The notes under the pieces were generated by a model. It did no database searches and was not told where the DNA came from. It saw only the letters and a program-made list of their open reading frames with translations. Shown here piece by piece: positions 17,234-25,668 of a DNA stretch of 41,307 bases; within the stretch, counting starts at the first letter, position 1; every line of letters begins with the position of its first letter. The position numbers and the translations under genes are program-made. The DNA is from Flavobacteriaceae bacterium (GTDB lineage Bacteria; Bacteroidota; Bacteroidia; Flavobacteriales; Weeksellaceae): contig JAITMJ010000002.1 in assembly GCA_031277475.1 (NCBI GenBank), forward strand, positions 1 through 41,307. The letters run 5' to 3'.

Positions 17234-17424
17234 TCATTTTGAAACTTTGCTTTTACCCTTATTGATAATAGTATATTTGCCTTGTCGATATTCTTCCAAT
17301 CCTGTTTTTATTTGATTTTCGGTATTTTTTTCTATTTGAAAAATAAAATTTTTTTCGCCATAAGATTTGATTTATCGTATGTCAATGCCACTGTTTCCGG
17401 TCGTTTCATTGTTGTTGTTTCCAT
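17234..17424 (-). pseudogene. Frameshifted small gene, possibly an antitoxin-like protein
   Basis: On the minus strand an ATG at 17424 opens METTTMKRPETVALTYDKSN..., which stops early after a run of seven A. One added A in that run joins it to the downstream frame IEKNTENQIKTGLEEYRQG and onward to a TGA at 17234-17236. The restored product has 63 residues, charged and compact, with the size and style of small antitoxins, but I do not recognise the family. It lies just downstream of a toxin-antitoxin pair on the same strand. A sequencing error in the homopolymer could also explain the break. Confidence 0.55.
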
Positions 17425-17499
17425 TTTTTTTAACTTAAACCACGAAATTACAATTTTTTGCGGGAAATCTGCGGAGAAAAAATTATTCTCATTTATTTT

Positions 17500-17838
17500 T
17501 TACAAATATTGTGCTTCCGTGTGATTGTTTCCAATGTAGCGTATCAGATAGATAATTTGGTGATTTTCGTCTTGGTATTTTGTAAAAAAAACGTACCAAG
17601 AAGTGTGTTTGTTTTTTATAAAGGAAACGTAGTGCAAATCTTCTCCGTATTTTGCATAATGTTCCGGCGCGCGTTTGTGTAGGCGATTTGGTAAATTGGT
17701 CAAAATATCATCAATCAACGTTCTGACATATTTTTCCGATGTGTCCAACCAACTGAAATATTCTTTTTGGAAAAGCACGGTTACGAGATTTTCAAGGTAA
17801 TCACGCGTTTTCGGGGCAAATCTGACGTTCTTTTCCAT
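17500..17838 (-). CDS. RelE/ParE-family toxin
   Basis: The 112-residue protein is a likely RelE/ParE-fold toxin, a family that includes ribosome-dependent mRNA nucleases and gyrase inhibitors. Visible: an N-terminal helical segment, then a strand-rich C-terminal half LHYVSFIKNKHTSWYVFFTKY and the closing IIYLIRYIGNNHTEAQYL. The ending RYIGNNH..AQ.L is typical of a Bacteroidota subgroup. It starts inside the upstream antitoxin gene (38-base overlap in another frame), which implies translational coupling. The target cannot be predicted from the sequence. Confidence 0.8.
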   Translation of the reverse strand: MEKNVRFAPKTRDYLENLVTVLFQKEYFSWLDTSEKYVRTLIDDILTNLPNRLHKRAPEHYAKYGEDLHYVSFIKNKHTSWYVFFTKYQDENHQIIYLIRYIGNNHTEAQYL

Positions 17839-18076
17839 AAAATTTATGGTGTATTTTTTTTACAATTTCAATGGCACATTCTTTAAACTCTTCTGCAGAA
17901 AGAGAATTGCGCAAATCATCATCGGGTTGCAGTATTTTTTGTTCAGTCGGTTGCTCGGAATTGCAAACAATGCTAAACGAGTAGTCGCCTCTTTTTACAA
18001 CTACTTGCTCGTCTATCGCCAAATCAAAATATCTGTTGTGATTGGTTATGAAATCTTGGTCGCTGACAACAGTCAT
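17801..18076 (-). CDS. Phd/YefM-like antitoxin
   Basis: The 91-residue protein begins MTVVSDQDFITNHNRYFDLAIDEQVVVKRGDYSFSIV. This fits the N-terminal DNA-binding fold of Phd/YefM antitoxins, where a short helix-loop is followed by a conserved K-R-G strand. The C-terminal part is acidic then helical (DDDLRNSLSAEEFKECAIEIVKK), suited to wrapping the toxin. It precedes and overlaps the toxin gene, the usual order for this class. A -7 box at 18102-18109 lies 25 bases upstream, and autorepression there would be expected of the family. Confidence 0.78.
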   Translation of the reverse strand: MTVVSDQDFITNHNRYFDLAIDEQVVVKRGDYSFSIVCNSEQPTEQKILQPDDDLRNSLSAEEFKECAIEIVKKIHHKFYGKERQICPENA

Positions 18077-18101
18077 GGTTTTAAGGTATTAAATTGCTGC
18101 A

Positions 18102-18109
18102 CAAAATTA
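18102..18109 (-). promoter_or_regulatory. Toxin-antitoxin operon -7 box
   Basis: It reads TAATTTTG on the minus strand (TAnnTTTG). No clear -33 TTG is seen. Confidence 0.45.
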
Positions 18110-18285
18110 TGAAAATTAATCTTTTATTTTCCGGAAAATAAATCTGCCGGAAATCTGCTATGGGTTCAATACTTCAGCGTTGCGCAGAAATATTGGAGTT
18201 ACAATTCAGAATTAAATCAAAAAAACAACTCCGATTCCCACTTAAATTTCAAGCGAAAACCGGAGTTTCTGTAAAAAAAATTCAG

Positions 18286-19038
18286 TTATTTACTTTCTTT
18301 ATTTTCTTCGTCTTCATCGAATTGCTCTTCTCTACAAAATTTGTAACCGCTGATCATCGCGGATGTTTCACCGCGTCCTTCGAGCCAATCATGGAACAAT
18401 ACGAGATAAATGTGCACGATTATAAAAAGTATAAACAGCCACATTGAAACGTGATGAAGCATCCGCACTTGCAGTTCGTCTCCGCCAAAAACACCGGTAA
18501 CCCAAGTGAACATTTTCGGAAAAAACCATGTGGAAGTGGGCGCATACATCGCAAAACCCGTGAAAATCATAATGATTCCAAGCACAAACATCACGAGATA
18601 TGAAACTGCGGCAAGAGAATTATGTCCGGTCGGGATTTTTTGAGATTGAGGATTTTTCTCGTTCATCAAGAAAATATCATACTTTAAAACGTGCCAAATT
18701 TTTGCCCTGCCTTTTTTCGTGAAAGGCAAAAACTGTCGCCAATTTGCAAAATGATTTCCCGCAAAAGCCCAATATACGCGCATTACCATAACGGCTACCA
18801 TCGCATAAGCACTGATGAAATGGATTTCGCGAACGTAGCCCATCAAAAACAGATTTGAGGCTTCGCCGGCAGTCAAAATTGCGGGCGGCGATGCGATAAT
18901 CAAACCGGTGATGACGAGAAGTGTAATCGCCAAAGCATTAATCCAATGGAAAAATCTTACCGGCAATTGCCAAATATACGCTCGCCTGAACAATGTGGTT
19001 TTCACGGGAATTCTTTCGATTTGAGTGGTTGTGTCCAT
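18286..19038 (-). CDS. hyaC: [NiFe]-hydrogenase b-type cytochrome subunit
   Basis: HyaC anchors the periplasmic hydrogenase dimer in the membrane and passes electrons from the small subunit to quinone through two b haems. The 250-residue protein has four clear membrane segments (about 30-50, 75-95, 140-162 and 200-220). Candidate haem ligands are His in RFFHWINALA, EIHFISAYAM, LHHVSMWLF and IVHIYLVLFHDW. The start ATG (19038) follows the hyaB stop by 18 bases, so it is co-transcribed as the last gene of hyaABC. The C-terminus is acidic. No maturation protease (hyaD) follows; the next minus-strand gene is an unrelated antitoxin. Confidence 0.93.
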   Translation of the reverse strand: MDTTTQIERIPVKTTLFRRAYIWQLPVRFFHWINALAITLLVITGLIIASPPAILTAGEASNLFLMGYVREIHFISAYAMVAVMVMRVYWAFAGNHFANWRQFLPFTKKGRAKIWHVLKYDIFLMNEKNPQSQKIPTGHNSLAAVSYLVMFVLGIIMIFTGFAMYAPTSTWFFPKMFTWVTGVFGGDELQVRMLHHVSMWLFILFIIVHIYLVLFHDWLEGRGETSAMISGYKFCREEQFDEDEENKESK

Positions 19039-19056
19039 AAAATTAATTTTTAAAAA

Positions 19057-20793
19057 TTACACGGAACATACGGAAATATCATTGACTTCTTTGATGATTT
19101 CGCCATTTTCATCATACAAATGAACGGCGCAAGCGATGCACGGATCAAATGAATGTATGGTTCTGATGATTTCCAAAGGAAGTTCGGGATCTGCCATCGG
19201 CGTGTTCAGCAAAGTGCTTTCGTACGGAGAGCGAACGCCTTTCGGATCTCGCGGCGAAGCATTCCAAGTGGAAGGAACAACTTGCTGATAATTATCGGTT
19301 TTTCCGTCTTTTATTTTAATCCAATGGCTCAACGCTCCTCGAGGTGCTTCTATCACGCCGAGACCTTTACATTCTTTGTCCCAAGTCGAAGGATCCCATT
19401 TTTCCATATTCGCCATTCTTTCGTCTCCGTTTTTGATGTTGTCAATCAGATTATTATAAAATTCGAGATTCCAATTTGCAGCGAGTGCGGCTTCCAAACC
19501 TCTTGCGGCGGTTCTGCCCAAAGTCGAAAACAAGGCTTCCGCCGGAACTTCGAGTTTTGATAATGTGGAATCTACGATTTCCTTAAATTCCGGTCTTCCC
19601 GAAGCGTAACCTACGAGTATTCTCGCGAGCGGACCAACTTCCATCGGCTGTCCTTTCCAACGCGGCGTTTTGATGAAACTGTATTTTTGGGAAACATCCA
19701 ACTGATCGTAAGGCGGTTTCGGACCGGTGTAATTGATATTGGTTTCTCCGCTCCAAGGCTGTTTTCCGGCATTTCCATCGCCGTCATAATCGTACCAAGA
19801 ATTGTTTACAAATTCTTCTACGGTTTTCAAATTTCTGAAATCGAGGTCGTGAACTTTGCTTAAATCTCGATTCAAAATCACTCCGGAAGGAATTTTAAAT
19901 GTATTCATATCCGTATTGTGGAAACCTTGCATCGGGAAATCGCCGACTGCCATAAAATTATGGAAACCGCCGATGGAGCCCCAATCTTTGTAGAAACTTG
20001 CGATGGTCAGCAAATCCGGAACGTAAACTTTGTCCACAAATTCTTTGCCCCGAATCAAAAGTTTTTCAACCAATGCCAATCTTTCGGCGTTCAAACCGCT
20101 GGCATCATCAATATTAATCGCACAAGCCATACCTCCGACCAAGAAATTCGGGTGCGGATTTTTTCCTCCGAAAATGGCGTGGATTTTCACAATTTCTTTT
20201 TGCCATTCCAATGCTTCCAAATAATGCGCGGTTGCCATCAAATTGGCTTCCGGCGGAAGTTTCATTGCGGGATGCCCCCAATATCCGTTAGCAAAAATCC
20301 CGAGTTGTCCGCTTTCCACAAATTTTTTCAAACGTTTTTGAATGTCTGCAAAATATCCGGGCGAGGAATTTGGCCAGTCTGAAATAGATTGCGCCAATTC
20401 GGAAGTTTTCTTGGGATCTGCACTCAATCCGCTCACCACATCTACCCAATCCAACGCGTGCAAATGATAAAAATGCACCACGTGGTCGTGGAGATACAGC
20501 GAACCAATCATAATATTTCGAACCATTTCGGCATTTGGCGGAATGGTGATTCCAACAGCGTCTTCCACTGCGCGTATCGAAGCGATGGAATGTGTGGACG
20601 TGCACACGCCGCAAGTTCTCTGCACAAAAGCCCAAATATCTTTCGGGTTTCTGCCTTTCACAATATTTTCAAGTCCGCGAACCATAGTCGAGGAAACATA
20701 AGCCTCATTAATGGTGCCGCCGGAAACCTCTACTTCTGCTCTTAAATGACCTTCAATCCGCGTAATGGGATCTACTACTATTCTATTTGCCAT
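19057..20793 (-). CDS. hyaB: [NiFe]-hydrogenase large subunit
   Basis: This is the catalytic subunit that holds the Ni-Fe centre and oxidises H2. The 578-residue protein starts with VDPITRIEGHL, then RTCGVCTSTH (Cys61 and Cys64, His68). It ends with DPCIACAVH (Cys552 and Cys555, His558). These four cysteines bind the metals. The 20 residues after His558 form the removable C-terminal peptide, so a specific endopeptidase is needed; none is encoded in the window. Sequence and partners indicate the membrane-bound, periplasmic group 1 type. It is exported with the small subunit by the Tat signal of HyaA. A 27-base gap separates it from hyaA. Confidence 0.97.
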   Translation of the reverse strand: MANRIVVDPITRIEGHLRAEVEVSGGTINEAYVSSTMVRGLENIVKGRNPKDIWAFVQRTCGVCTSTHSIASIRAVEDAVGITIPPNAEMVRNIMIGSLYLHDHVVHFYHLHALDWVDVVSGLSADPKKTSELAQSISDWPNSSPGYFADIQKRLKKFVESGQLGIFANGYWGHPAMKLPPEANLMATAHYLEALEWQKEIVKIHAIFGGKNPHPNFLVGGMACAINIDDASGLNAERLALVEKLLIRGKEFVDKVYVPDLLTIASFYKDWGSIGGFHNFMAVGDFPMQGFHNTDMNTFKIPSGVILNRDLSKVHDLDFRNLKTVEEFVNNSWYDYDGDGNAGKQPWSGETNINYTGPKPPYDQLDVSQKYSFIKTPRWKGQPMEVGPLARILVGYASGRPEFKEIVDSTLSKLEVPAEALFSTLGRTAARGLEAALAANWNLEFYNNLIDNIKNGDERMANMEKWDPSTWDKECKGLGVIEAPRGALSHWIKIKDGKTDNYQQVVPSTWNASPRDPKGVRSPYESTLLNTPMADPELPLEIIRTIHSFDPCIACAVHLYDENGEIIKEVNDISVCSV

Positions 20794-20820
20794 TTGTTTA
20801 TTTTTTTTATTTTAATAAAA

Positions 20821-21957
20821 TTAAGCCTCTTCTTTTTTAAGTTTTTTTTCTGCTTCTTCAGCATTCGCAATTCTTCGTTTTAAATCTTTTCTTTTTGCGA
20901 TGTTGGAAGCAACCGCGTGTATTGCAGCACCGGCAACTACTCCTCCGAGAGCAACTTTACCGATGGTATCTGCGTTCAGTTCCGCATTTCCGCCGATTAC
21001 CGTCAAATCTCTGGAATAGAAACTGTCGGCAGCATCCCAGAAATTGTTTGCGCTACAGCCGAGACAGCCGTGTCCGGATTGAATCGGGTAAGAAATTCCG
21101 CCGTTCCATCTCATATTTCCGCAAGCGTTGTAGGTGGAAGGTCCTTTGCAACCGACTTTATACAGACAATAACCTTTTTTCGCATTTTCGTCGTCGAAAG
21201 TTTCTACGAAAAGTCCGGCATCGAAATACGGTCTTCGGTAGCAACTATCGTGCACGCGTTTGGAATAAAACGCTTTCGGTCTGTTCATACTGTCGAGTTC
21301 CGGCAATTTTCCAAAAGCAACGACGTGCGTAATCACACCTGCCATCACTTCACCGATTGGCGGGCAGCCCGGAACGTTGATGATAGGTTTGTCTGTAATG
21401 ATTTTTTCAATCGGAACTGCGTTTGTAGGATTTGGTTTCGCCGCTTGAACGCAACCTGTCGTGGCGCAACTTCCCCAAGCGATAATGGCTTTGGCTCCGG
21501 CAGCGGATTCTTTCAGAATGTCAATTGCCGTTCTTCCGCCGATGACGCAATAATTTCCGTCAGCACCGAGCGGCACGGAACCTTCAACACAAAGAATGTA
21601 TTCGCCTTTGTATTTATTCATCGTGGCTTGTTTAGCAGCCTCCGCTTGATGACCGCTCGCAGCCATCAGCGTTAATGTGTAGTCCAGAGAAATTTTGTCT
21701 AAAATAATGTCTGCAACAATAGGATGATCTGAACGGATAAAAGATTCGCTGCAACAGGTGCATTCCTGAAAATGTTCCCAAATTACAGGAAGTCGCGGCG
21801 TGGTTGCCAAAGATTTCGCAACCTGACCGATAGCCGAACTTTCCACTCCCATGTAAGCGCTGATAAACGCTACAAATTTCAGAAAATCTCTCCTTGAATA
21901 ACCCTTTCTTTCAATCGCTTGAAGGTAGGTTTCGTTGGTAGAACTTTTCGCTTTCAT
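20821..21957 (-). CDS. hyaA: [NiFe]-hydrogenase small subunit, O2-tolerant type
   Basis: The small subunit carries three Fe-S clusters that conduct electrons from the Ni-Fe site. A Tat signal (SRRDFLKFVA, residues 21-30) leads the heterodimer to the periplasm, and a C-terminal membrane helix (~330-350) follows the cluster domain. The proximal cluster has six cysteines: Cys66, 68, 69, 164, 169 and 198. With a constant offset of 49 they match E. coli Hyd-1 Cys17, 19, 20, 115, 120 and 149. Cys68 and Cys169 are thus the two extra cysteines that define a [4Fe-3S] cluster and O2 tolerance (group 1d). Distal and medial ligands (HDSCYRR, GCKGPSTYNAC, GHGCLGCS) are present. It is first in hyaABC and divergent from hypA. 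Confidence 0.97.
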   Translation of the reverse strand: MKAKSSTNETYLQAIERKGYSRRDFLKFVAFISAYMGVESSAIGQVAKSLATTPRLPVIWEHFQECTCCSESFIRSDHPIVADIILDKISLDYTLTLMAASGHQAEAAKQATMNKYKGEYILCVEGSVPLGADGNYCVIGGRTAIDILKESAAGAKAIIAWGSCATTGCVQAAKPNPTNAVPIEKIITDKPIINVPGCPPIGEVMAGVITHVVAFGKLPELDSMNRPKAFYSKRVHDSCYRRPYFDAGLFVETFDDENAKKGYCLYKVGCKGPSTYNACGNMRWNGGISYPIQSGHGCLGCSANNFWDAADSFYSRDLTVIGGNAELNADTIGKVALGGVVAGAAIHAVASNIAKRKDLKRRIANAEEAEKKLKKEEA

Positions 21958-22169
21958 ATTAAATTGAAATTTTTAAAGTGCTAAAATTAATTAATCTTTA
22001 CGAAAAAAAATAAATGTTTTTGAATTTTATAATTAATCTAAATAAGCGTTAAACTGTTTCAAAAAAATCACATCTGTATTAAACAAGGCAATAATCTTAA
22101 TAATGTAATGATTTCGAGTGATAAATATCTGATAAAAATCATAAAAATAGACTTTTAACGTTATTCTTT

Positions 22170-22177
22170 TATCTTTG
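22170..22177 (+). promoter_or_regulatory. hypA -7 promoter box
   Basis: TATCTTTG matches TAnnTTTG and lies 32 bases before the hypA ATG. The 252-base hyaA-hypA gap must hold both divergent promoters. I could not find a convincing box for hyaA. Confidence 0.55.
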
Positions 22178-22209
22178 TTGCCCAAATTCATTATTACATT
22201 TTATTTATT

Positions 22210-22551
22210 ATGCACGAACTTTCCATTGCAACTTCCATTTTGAAAACTGCCGAAGAAGAGGTGGCAAAAGTAAAGGGCAGAAGTGTTTCGGAGATATTTC
22301 TTGAAATCGGAAAAATTTCGGGAGTGGAAGTTTCTTCATTAGAATTCGTTTGGGATATGTGTATGAAAAACAGTGTTTTGGAACGTACGGAACTTCACAT
22401 CTGCGAAACCGGAGGATTGGCAAAATGCGCAGAATGCGGCGAGGGATTTAAAATTGAAAAAATGTTTGATTTCTGTCCGAAATGCCATAGTCCGTTCAAA
22501 GAAATTTTAGCAGGAAAGGAAATGAAAATAAAAAAAATGATTATCACATAA
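22210..22551 (+). CDS. hypA: Hydrogenase nickel-insertion protein HypA
   Basis: HypA binds nickel and, with HypB, loads it into the hydrogenase large subunit precursor. The 113-residue protein has the family length, starts MHELSIA (His2 and the N-terminus bind Ni), and has a zinc site CAECGEGF...CPKCHS with two CxxC pairs. The second half ends in a basic tail. It is divergent from hyaABC, a placement consistent with shared regulation. None of hypB, hypC, hypD, hypE or hypF is in the window. Confidence 0.95.
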   Translation: MHELSIATSILKTAEEEVAKVKGRSVSEIFLEIGKISGVEVSSLEFVWDMCMKNSVLERTELHICETGGLAKCAECGEGFKIEKMFDFCPKCHSPFKEILAGKEMKIKKMIIT

Positions 22552-22587
22552 ACATAAGATTTTAAGGCACAAGAAAAAATTTAAAAA

Positions 22588-22833
22588 ATGAAAAATTCAG
22601 GATTAAAAAGTATATTCGGAGTACTTGCAGTAGCGGGCGGAATTTTCGCGGTAAAAAAAATTACCGAAAAAAGAAAATTAATAAAAGGGGTTTTGGAAGA
22701 GTACGACATCAATGAAAAAACGCCGTTCGGCATTGCCGATAAAATTCGTGAATTGAGCGATGAACAGTACGAAGAGTTGAAATCAAAATTGACTTCTCGC
22801 CTCGATGAAAAATGGTGCAGAGACAGGAAATAG
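22588..22833 (+). CDS. Small membrane-anchored protein of unknown function
   Basis: The 81-residue protein has one N-terminal membrane segment (SIFGVLAVAGGIFAVKKI, ~7-25), then a charged cytoplasmic-type helix region (EEYDINEKTPFGIADKIRELSDEQYEELKSKL). It starts 36 bases after hypA on the same strand and may be co-transcribed with it. I do not recognise it as a hydrogenase accessory protein, so a role in maturation is only a guess from position. Confidence 0.75.
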   Translation: MKNSGLKSIFGVLAVAGGIFAVKKITEKRKLIKGVLEEYDINEKTPFGIADKIRELSDEQYEELKSKLTSRLDEKWCRDRK

Positions 22834-22979
22834 ACAAAAGTTGGAATGTTTTAATTTTTATTATGATTTCATCTAACGGAAATAATTTGTAAAAAATTTT
22901 GCATTTCGGTTTCTTGTCCCAAAAATGAAACACTTTTTCAGGTATTATTTCTAAATTAAGATAATTTTGCATTAATACC

Positions 22980-22987
22980 TAAATTTG
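22980..22987 (+). promoter_or_regulatory. mutS2 -7 promoter box
   Basis: TAAATTTG matches TAnnTTTG and lies 18 bases before the chosen ATG at 23006. A TTG start at 22985 would fall within this box and is rejected. Confidence 0.6.
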
Positions 22988-23005
22988 TCTTGTTTTTTTT
23001 ACAAA

Positions 23006-25147
23006 ATGAAAATCCATCAGGAAGATTTGAACGAATTGGAATTTCCGGAACTGCTTTCGGAGATTGCGCCGTTTGCATATTCGCCGAAAATTGCGGAAAA
23101 AATAATGAAACTTCGCCCGATGAACATTGATGAAGCCGAACTTGCCCTGAAAAAAACTTCGGAATTTCTCACGAGTTTTGAAAGCGAAAACGCCATTCCT
23201 TTCAATGAATATGATGATATCGAGCAAGAATTGAAACTGATGACGATTGAAAATTTCCGATTGGAAAACCACGCTTTCATCAAAATAAAACTCATCACGG
23301 AACAAATCGGAAAACTGCAAAAATTTTTCCCGACACTTTCCGAAATGTTTCCCACGCTTTTAAACGAAGCGAAAAATCCGGAATTAAAAAAAGAAATCAT
23401 CGAAAAAATAGACCGAGTTTTCAACAGATTCAGCGAAGTGAAAAGTGATGCGTCGCCGGTTTTGAAAACATTGCGAACGGAAATCGGGCACGCCAAAAAA
23501 GCCATCGACGAAAATTTTAACCGCGCCCTAAATTCCAATTCCGAATTTTTGGAAGATATTCGCGAAAGCATCATCGAAGATCAAAGGGTTTTGGCGGTGA
23601 AATCGGGGTTTAAAAAACGCGTTTCGGGACGGGTTTTGGGGATTTCAAAAACAGGTTCCATCACCTACATTCAGCCGGAAAATGTGGTGAAACATTATTT
23701 TAAATTAAGGGAAAATTTGGAAGAAGAAAAAAAAGAAATTGATAAAATTCTGCGAAAACTCACCTCCGAAATTTCTGAATTTAAACCACAACTCACTGAT
23801 TATCAAAACTATATTTTCGATTTGGATTTCACGAGAGCCAAAGCCAAATTCGCCGAAAAAATTGGCGGCGTTCTCCCGAAAATCAACAGACATCCTACTT
23901 TGCGATTGAAAGATGCGTTTCATCCTTTGCTTTTGCTTCGCAACAAAATCGAAAACAAACCGATTTTTCCGCAATCGCTCGCTTTGACGGAGCATAACCG
24001 AATCATTTGTATTTCGGGACCGAATGCCGGCGGAAAATCCATCACTTTGAAAACAGTCGGTTTGCTGCAACTGATGATTCAGAGCGGAATTTTAGTTCCC
24101 GTGCATCCGAAATCCGAAATGTTTTTCTTTAATAAAATTATGACCGATATTGGCGACAATCAATCTATTGAAAATCACCTTTCTACTTATTCGTCCCGAT
24201 TGAAAAAAATGTCCGGAATCATTCGCGAAACCGATTCCGACACGCTTTTGCTGATAGACGAATTCGGAACCGGCTCAGACCCCGAATTGGGCGGCGCTTT
24301 GGCGGAAAGTTTTCTGGAATTTTTCTACGATAAAAAAAGTTTTGCCATCATTACCACGCATTACACAAACATTAAACTCGTGGTCGAGCAACTTTCCGCA
24401 GCCACAAATGCGGCGATGCTTTTCGATGAAAATTCTTTGGAACCGCTTTACAAATTGGAAATCGGGCAAGCCGGAAGTTCGTTTACGTTTGAAGTTGCCG
24501 AAAAAAACAGGATTCCGAGATTCATCATCCGGTCTGCAAAGAAAAAAGTGGAACACGATATTGTGAACCTTGATAAAACCATCGTGAAACTTCAGCAGGA
24601 AAAATTTGAAGTGGAAAAACTAAAATCCGACCTCGCCGAAAAACGCGAATCTGTGGAAGATAAACGCGATAATCTCCAAAAATTAAACACGCAATTGGAA
24701 CAAAAACTTTATAATTTTCAAAAACTTTACGAGGAAGAACACCGCAAACTTCAGTTCGGAAGCAAAATTGAAAATTTTATCAACGAATACATCAAAGGCG
24801 TTTCCAGAAAAGATGTGGTGAAAGATTTTGTGAAACTTTTGGAGCAGGAAAAATACCGCAAACTCGGCTCGGATAAAAGCGAAAGCAAAAAATTGCAAGT
24901 GGTGAAACGCAAAATTACGCAGCAACTGAAAAAAGAAAATGTTCAGGAAAAAATTGCCGAAACCAACGAAAAACTTGAAAAAGAGAAAAAAGAAGAACGT
25001 CAACTTTGGCTGAAACCCGGACAACGTGTGAGGATTTCCGGAAGCACGAGTGTAGGAACCATCGAAAAAATCTCGAAAAATAAAGCGACCATCAACTACG
25101 GAACTTTCAAAACCACGATTGCTGCGGATGAATTGGAAAGGGTGTGA
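23006..25147 (+). CDS. mutS2: MutS2-family ATPase lacking the Smr nuclease domain
   Basis: MutS2 proteins are MutS-related ATPases linked to suppression of recombination and, in some bacteria, to ribosome collision rescue. The 713-residue product has a MutS core with Walker A GPNAGGKS near residue 338, Walker B LLLIDEFGTGSDPELGG near 413, and the ITTHY switch (T-T-H) after it. A long charged coiled coil (~520-660) follows. The C-terminus ends in a small beta-rich KOW-like domain (LKPGQRVRISGSTSVGTIEKI) with no Smr domain, so it is shorter than the ~780 residues of B. subtilis MutS2. No mismatch-recognition N-terminal domain is seen. The absence of Smr may be normal for flavobacteria. Confidence 0.93.
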   Translation: MKIHQEDLNELEFPELLSEIAPFAYSPKIAEKIMKLRPMNIDEAELALKKTSEFLTSFESENAIPFNEYDDIEQELKLMTIENFRLENHAFIKIKLITEQIGKLQKFFPTLSEMFPTLLNEAKNPELKKEIIEKIDRVFNRFSEVKSDASPVLKTLRTEIGHAKKAIDENFNRALNSNSEFLEDIRESIIEDQRVLAVKSGFKKRVSGRVLGISKTGSITYIQPENVVKHYFKLRENLEEEKKEIDKILRKLTSEISEFKPQLTDYQNYIFDLDFTRAKAKFAEKIGGVLPKINRHPTLRLKDAFHPLLLLRNKIENKPIFPQSLALTEHNRIICISGPNAGGKSITLKTVGLLQLMIQSGILVPVHPKSEMFFFNKIMTDIGDNQSIENHLSTYSSRLKKMSGIIRETDSDTLLLIDEFGTGSDPELGGALAESFLEFFYDKKSFAIITTHYTNIKLVVEQLSAATNAAMLFDENSLEPLYKLEIGQAGSSFTFEVAEKNRIPRFIIRSAKKKVEHDIVNLDKTIVKLQQEKFEVEKLKSDLAEKRESVEDKRDNLQKLNTQLEQKLYNFQKLYEEEHRKLQFGSKIENFINEYIKGVSRKDVVKDFVKLLEQEKYRKLGSDKSESKKLQVVKRKITQQLKKENVQEKIAETNEKLEKEKKEERQLWLKPGQRVRISGSTSVGTIEKISKNKATINYGTFKTTIAADELERV

Positions 25148-25204
25148 GGAAAGAAAAGAGATGAAAATTATTTTGGAATACGAAAAAATTAATTTTATAT
25201 TTTA

Positions 25205-25388
25205 TTGACCTATCCATTTAAGAGATAATATGATTGAGTATCTGTCATTGTTTTTGTCGGATAGTCAGAGAAATTATCATCCAATATTTCTGCTGAAATG
25301 AAAACATTTTTCATACTGCTCGCTATTTTTACATAAAAACATCTCAAAAATAGAAGTTTTTATACTATTTGTAAAAGGGATAGGTCAA
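25205..25388. mobile_element. MITE-like element, copy 1 (184 bp)
   Basis: The ends are inverted: TTGACCTATCC at the left and the complement GGATAGGTCAA at the right. The right end continues with sequence identical, for 28 bases in inverted orientation, to the left end of copy 2 (30748-31104). The right-hand ~55 bases of both copies match closely (ATAAAAACATC.CAAAAATAGA). No transposase is encoded, so movement would need a helper IS elsewhere. The flanking 8-mers ATATTTTA and TTATTTTT agree at 6 of 8 positions, consistent with a decayed target duplication. It lies in the 521-bp gap after mutS2, which holds no gene. Confidence 0.78.
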
Positions 25389-25495
25389 TTATTTTTTTGG
25401 GAAATCTTTGGAAATTTTTACGGATAAAGGGAAGGTTTTGAAGATGTTTATCGTAAATAATTAATTGTATAGAGGCAAAGAAATTCACTCTTACT

Positions 25496-25532
25496 TGCAG
25501 AGACTTATGAGATATGTCTCTGCATTTTTTTT
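25496..25532 (+). terminator. Intrinsic terminator
   Basis: TGCAGAGAC and GTCTCTGCA form a perfect 9-bp stem with an 11-base loop, then eight T. It may have ended mutS2 before the MITE inserted, or a small unrecognised RNA in 25389-25495. The end of its T-run provides the TTG of the next promoter. Confidence 0.85.
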
Positions 25533-25559
25533 GTAAAAAAAGATAATGACGTAAATTTG
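25531..25559 (+). promoter_or_regulatory. Promoter of the DHA2 exporter gene
   Basis: TTG at 25531-25533, an 18-base spacer and TAAATTTG at 25552-25559 match the Bacteroidota consensus. The -33 element overlaps the T-run of the preceding terminator. A ~100-base leader made of GAGATTCGAG-like repeats precedes the start codon. Confidence 0.7.
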
Positions 25560-25668
25560 CAGTCGAGATTCGAGTTACGAGATTCGAGGTTCGGGTTGCG
25601 AGATTTTAGTAATTACAAATCACGAATTTTTAAATTCTCAATAATACTTTTTACATTAATACAAAAAA

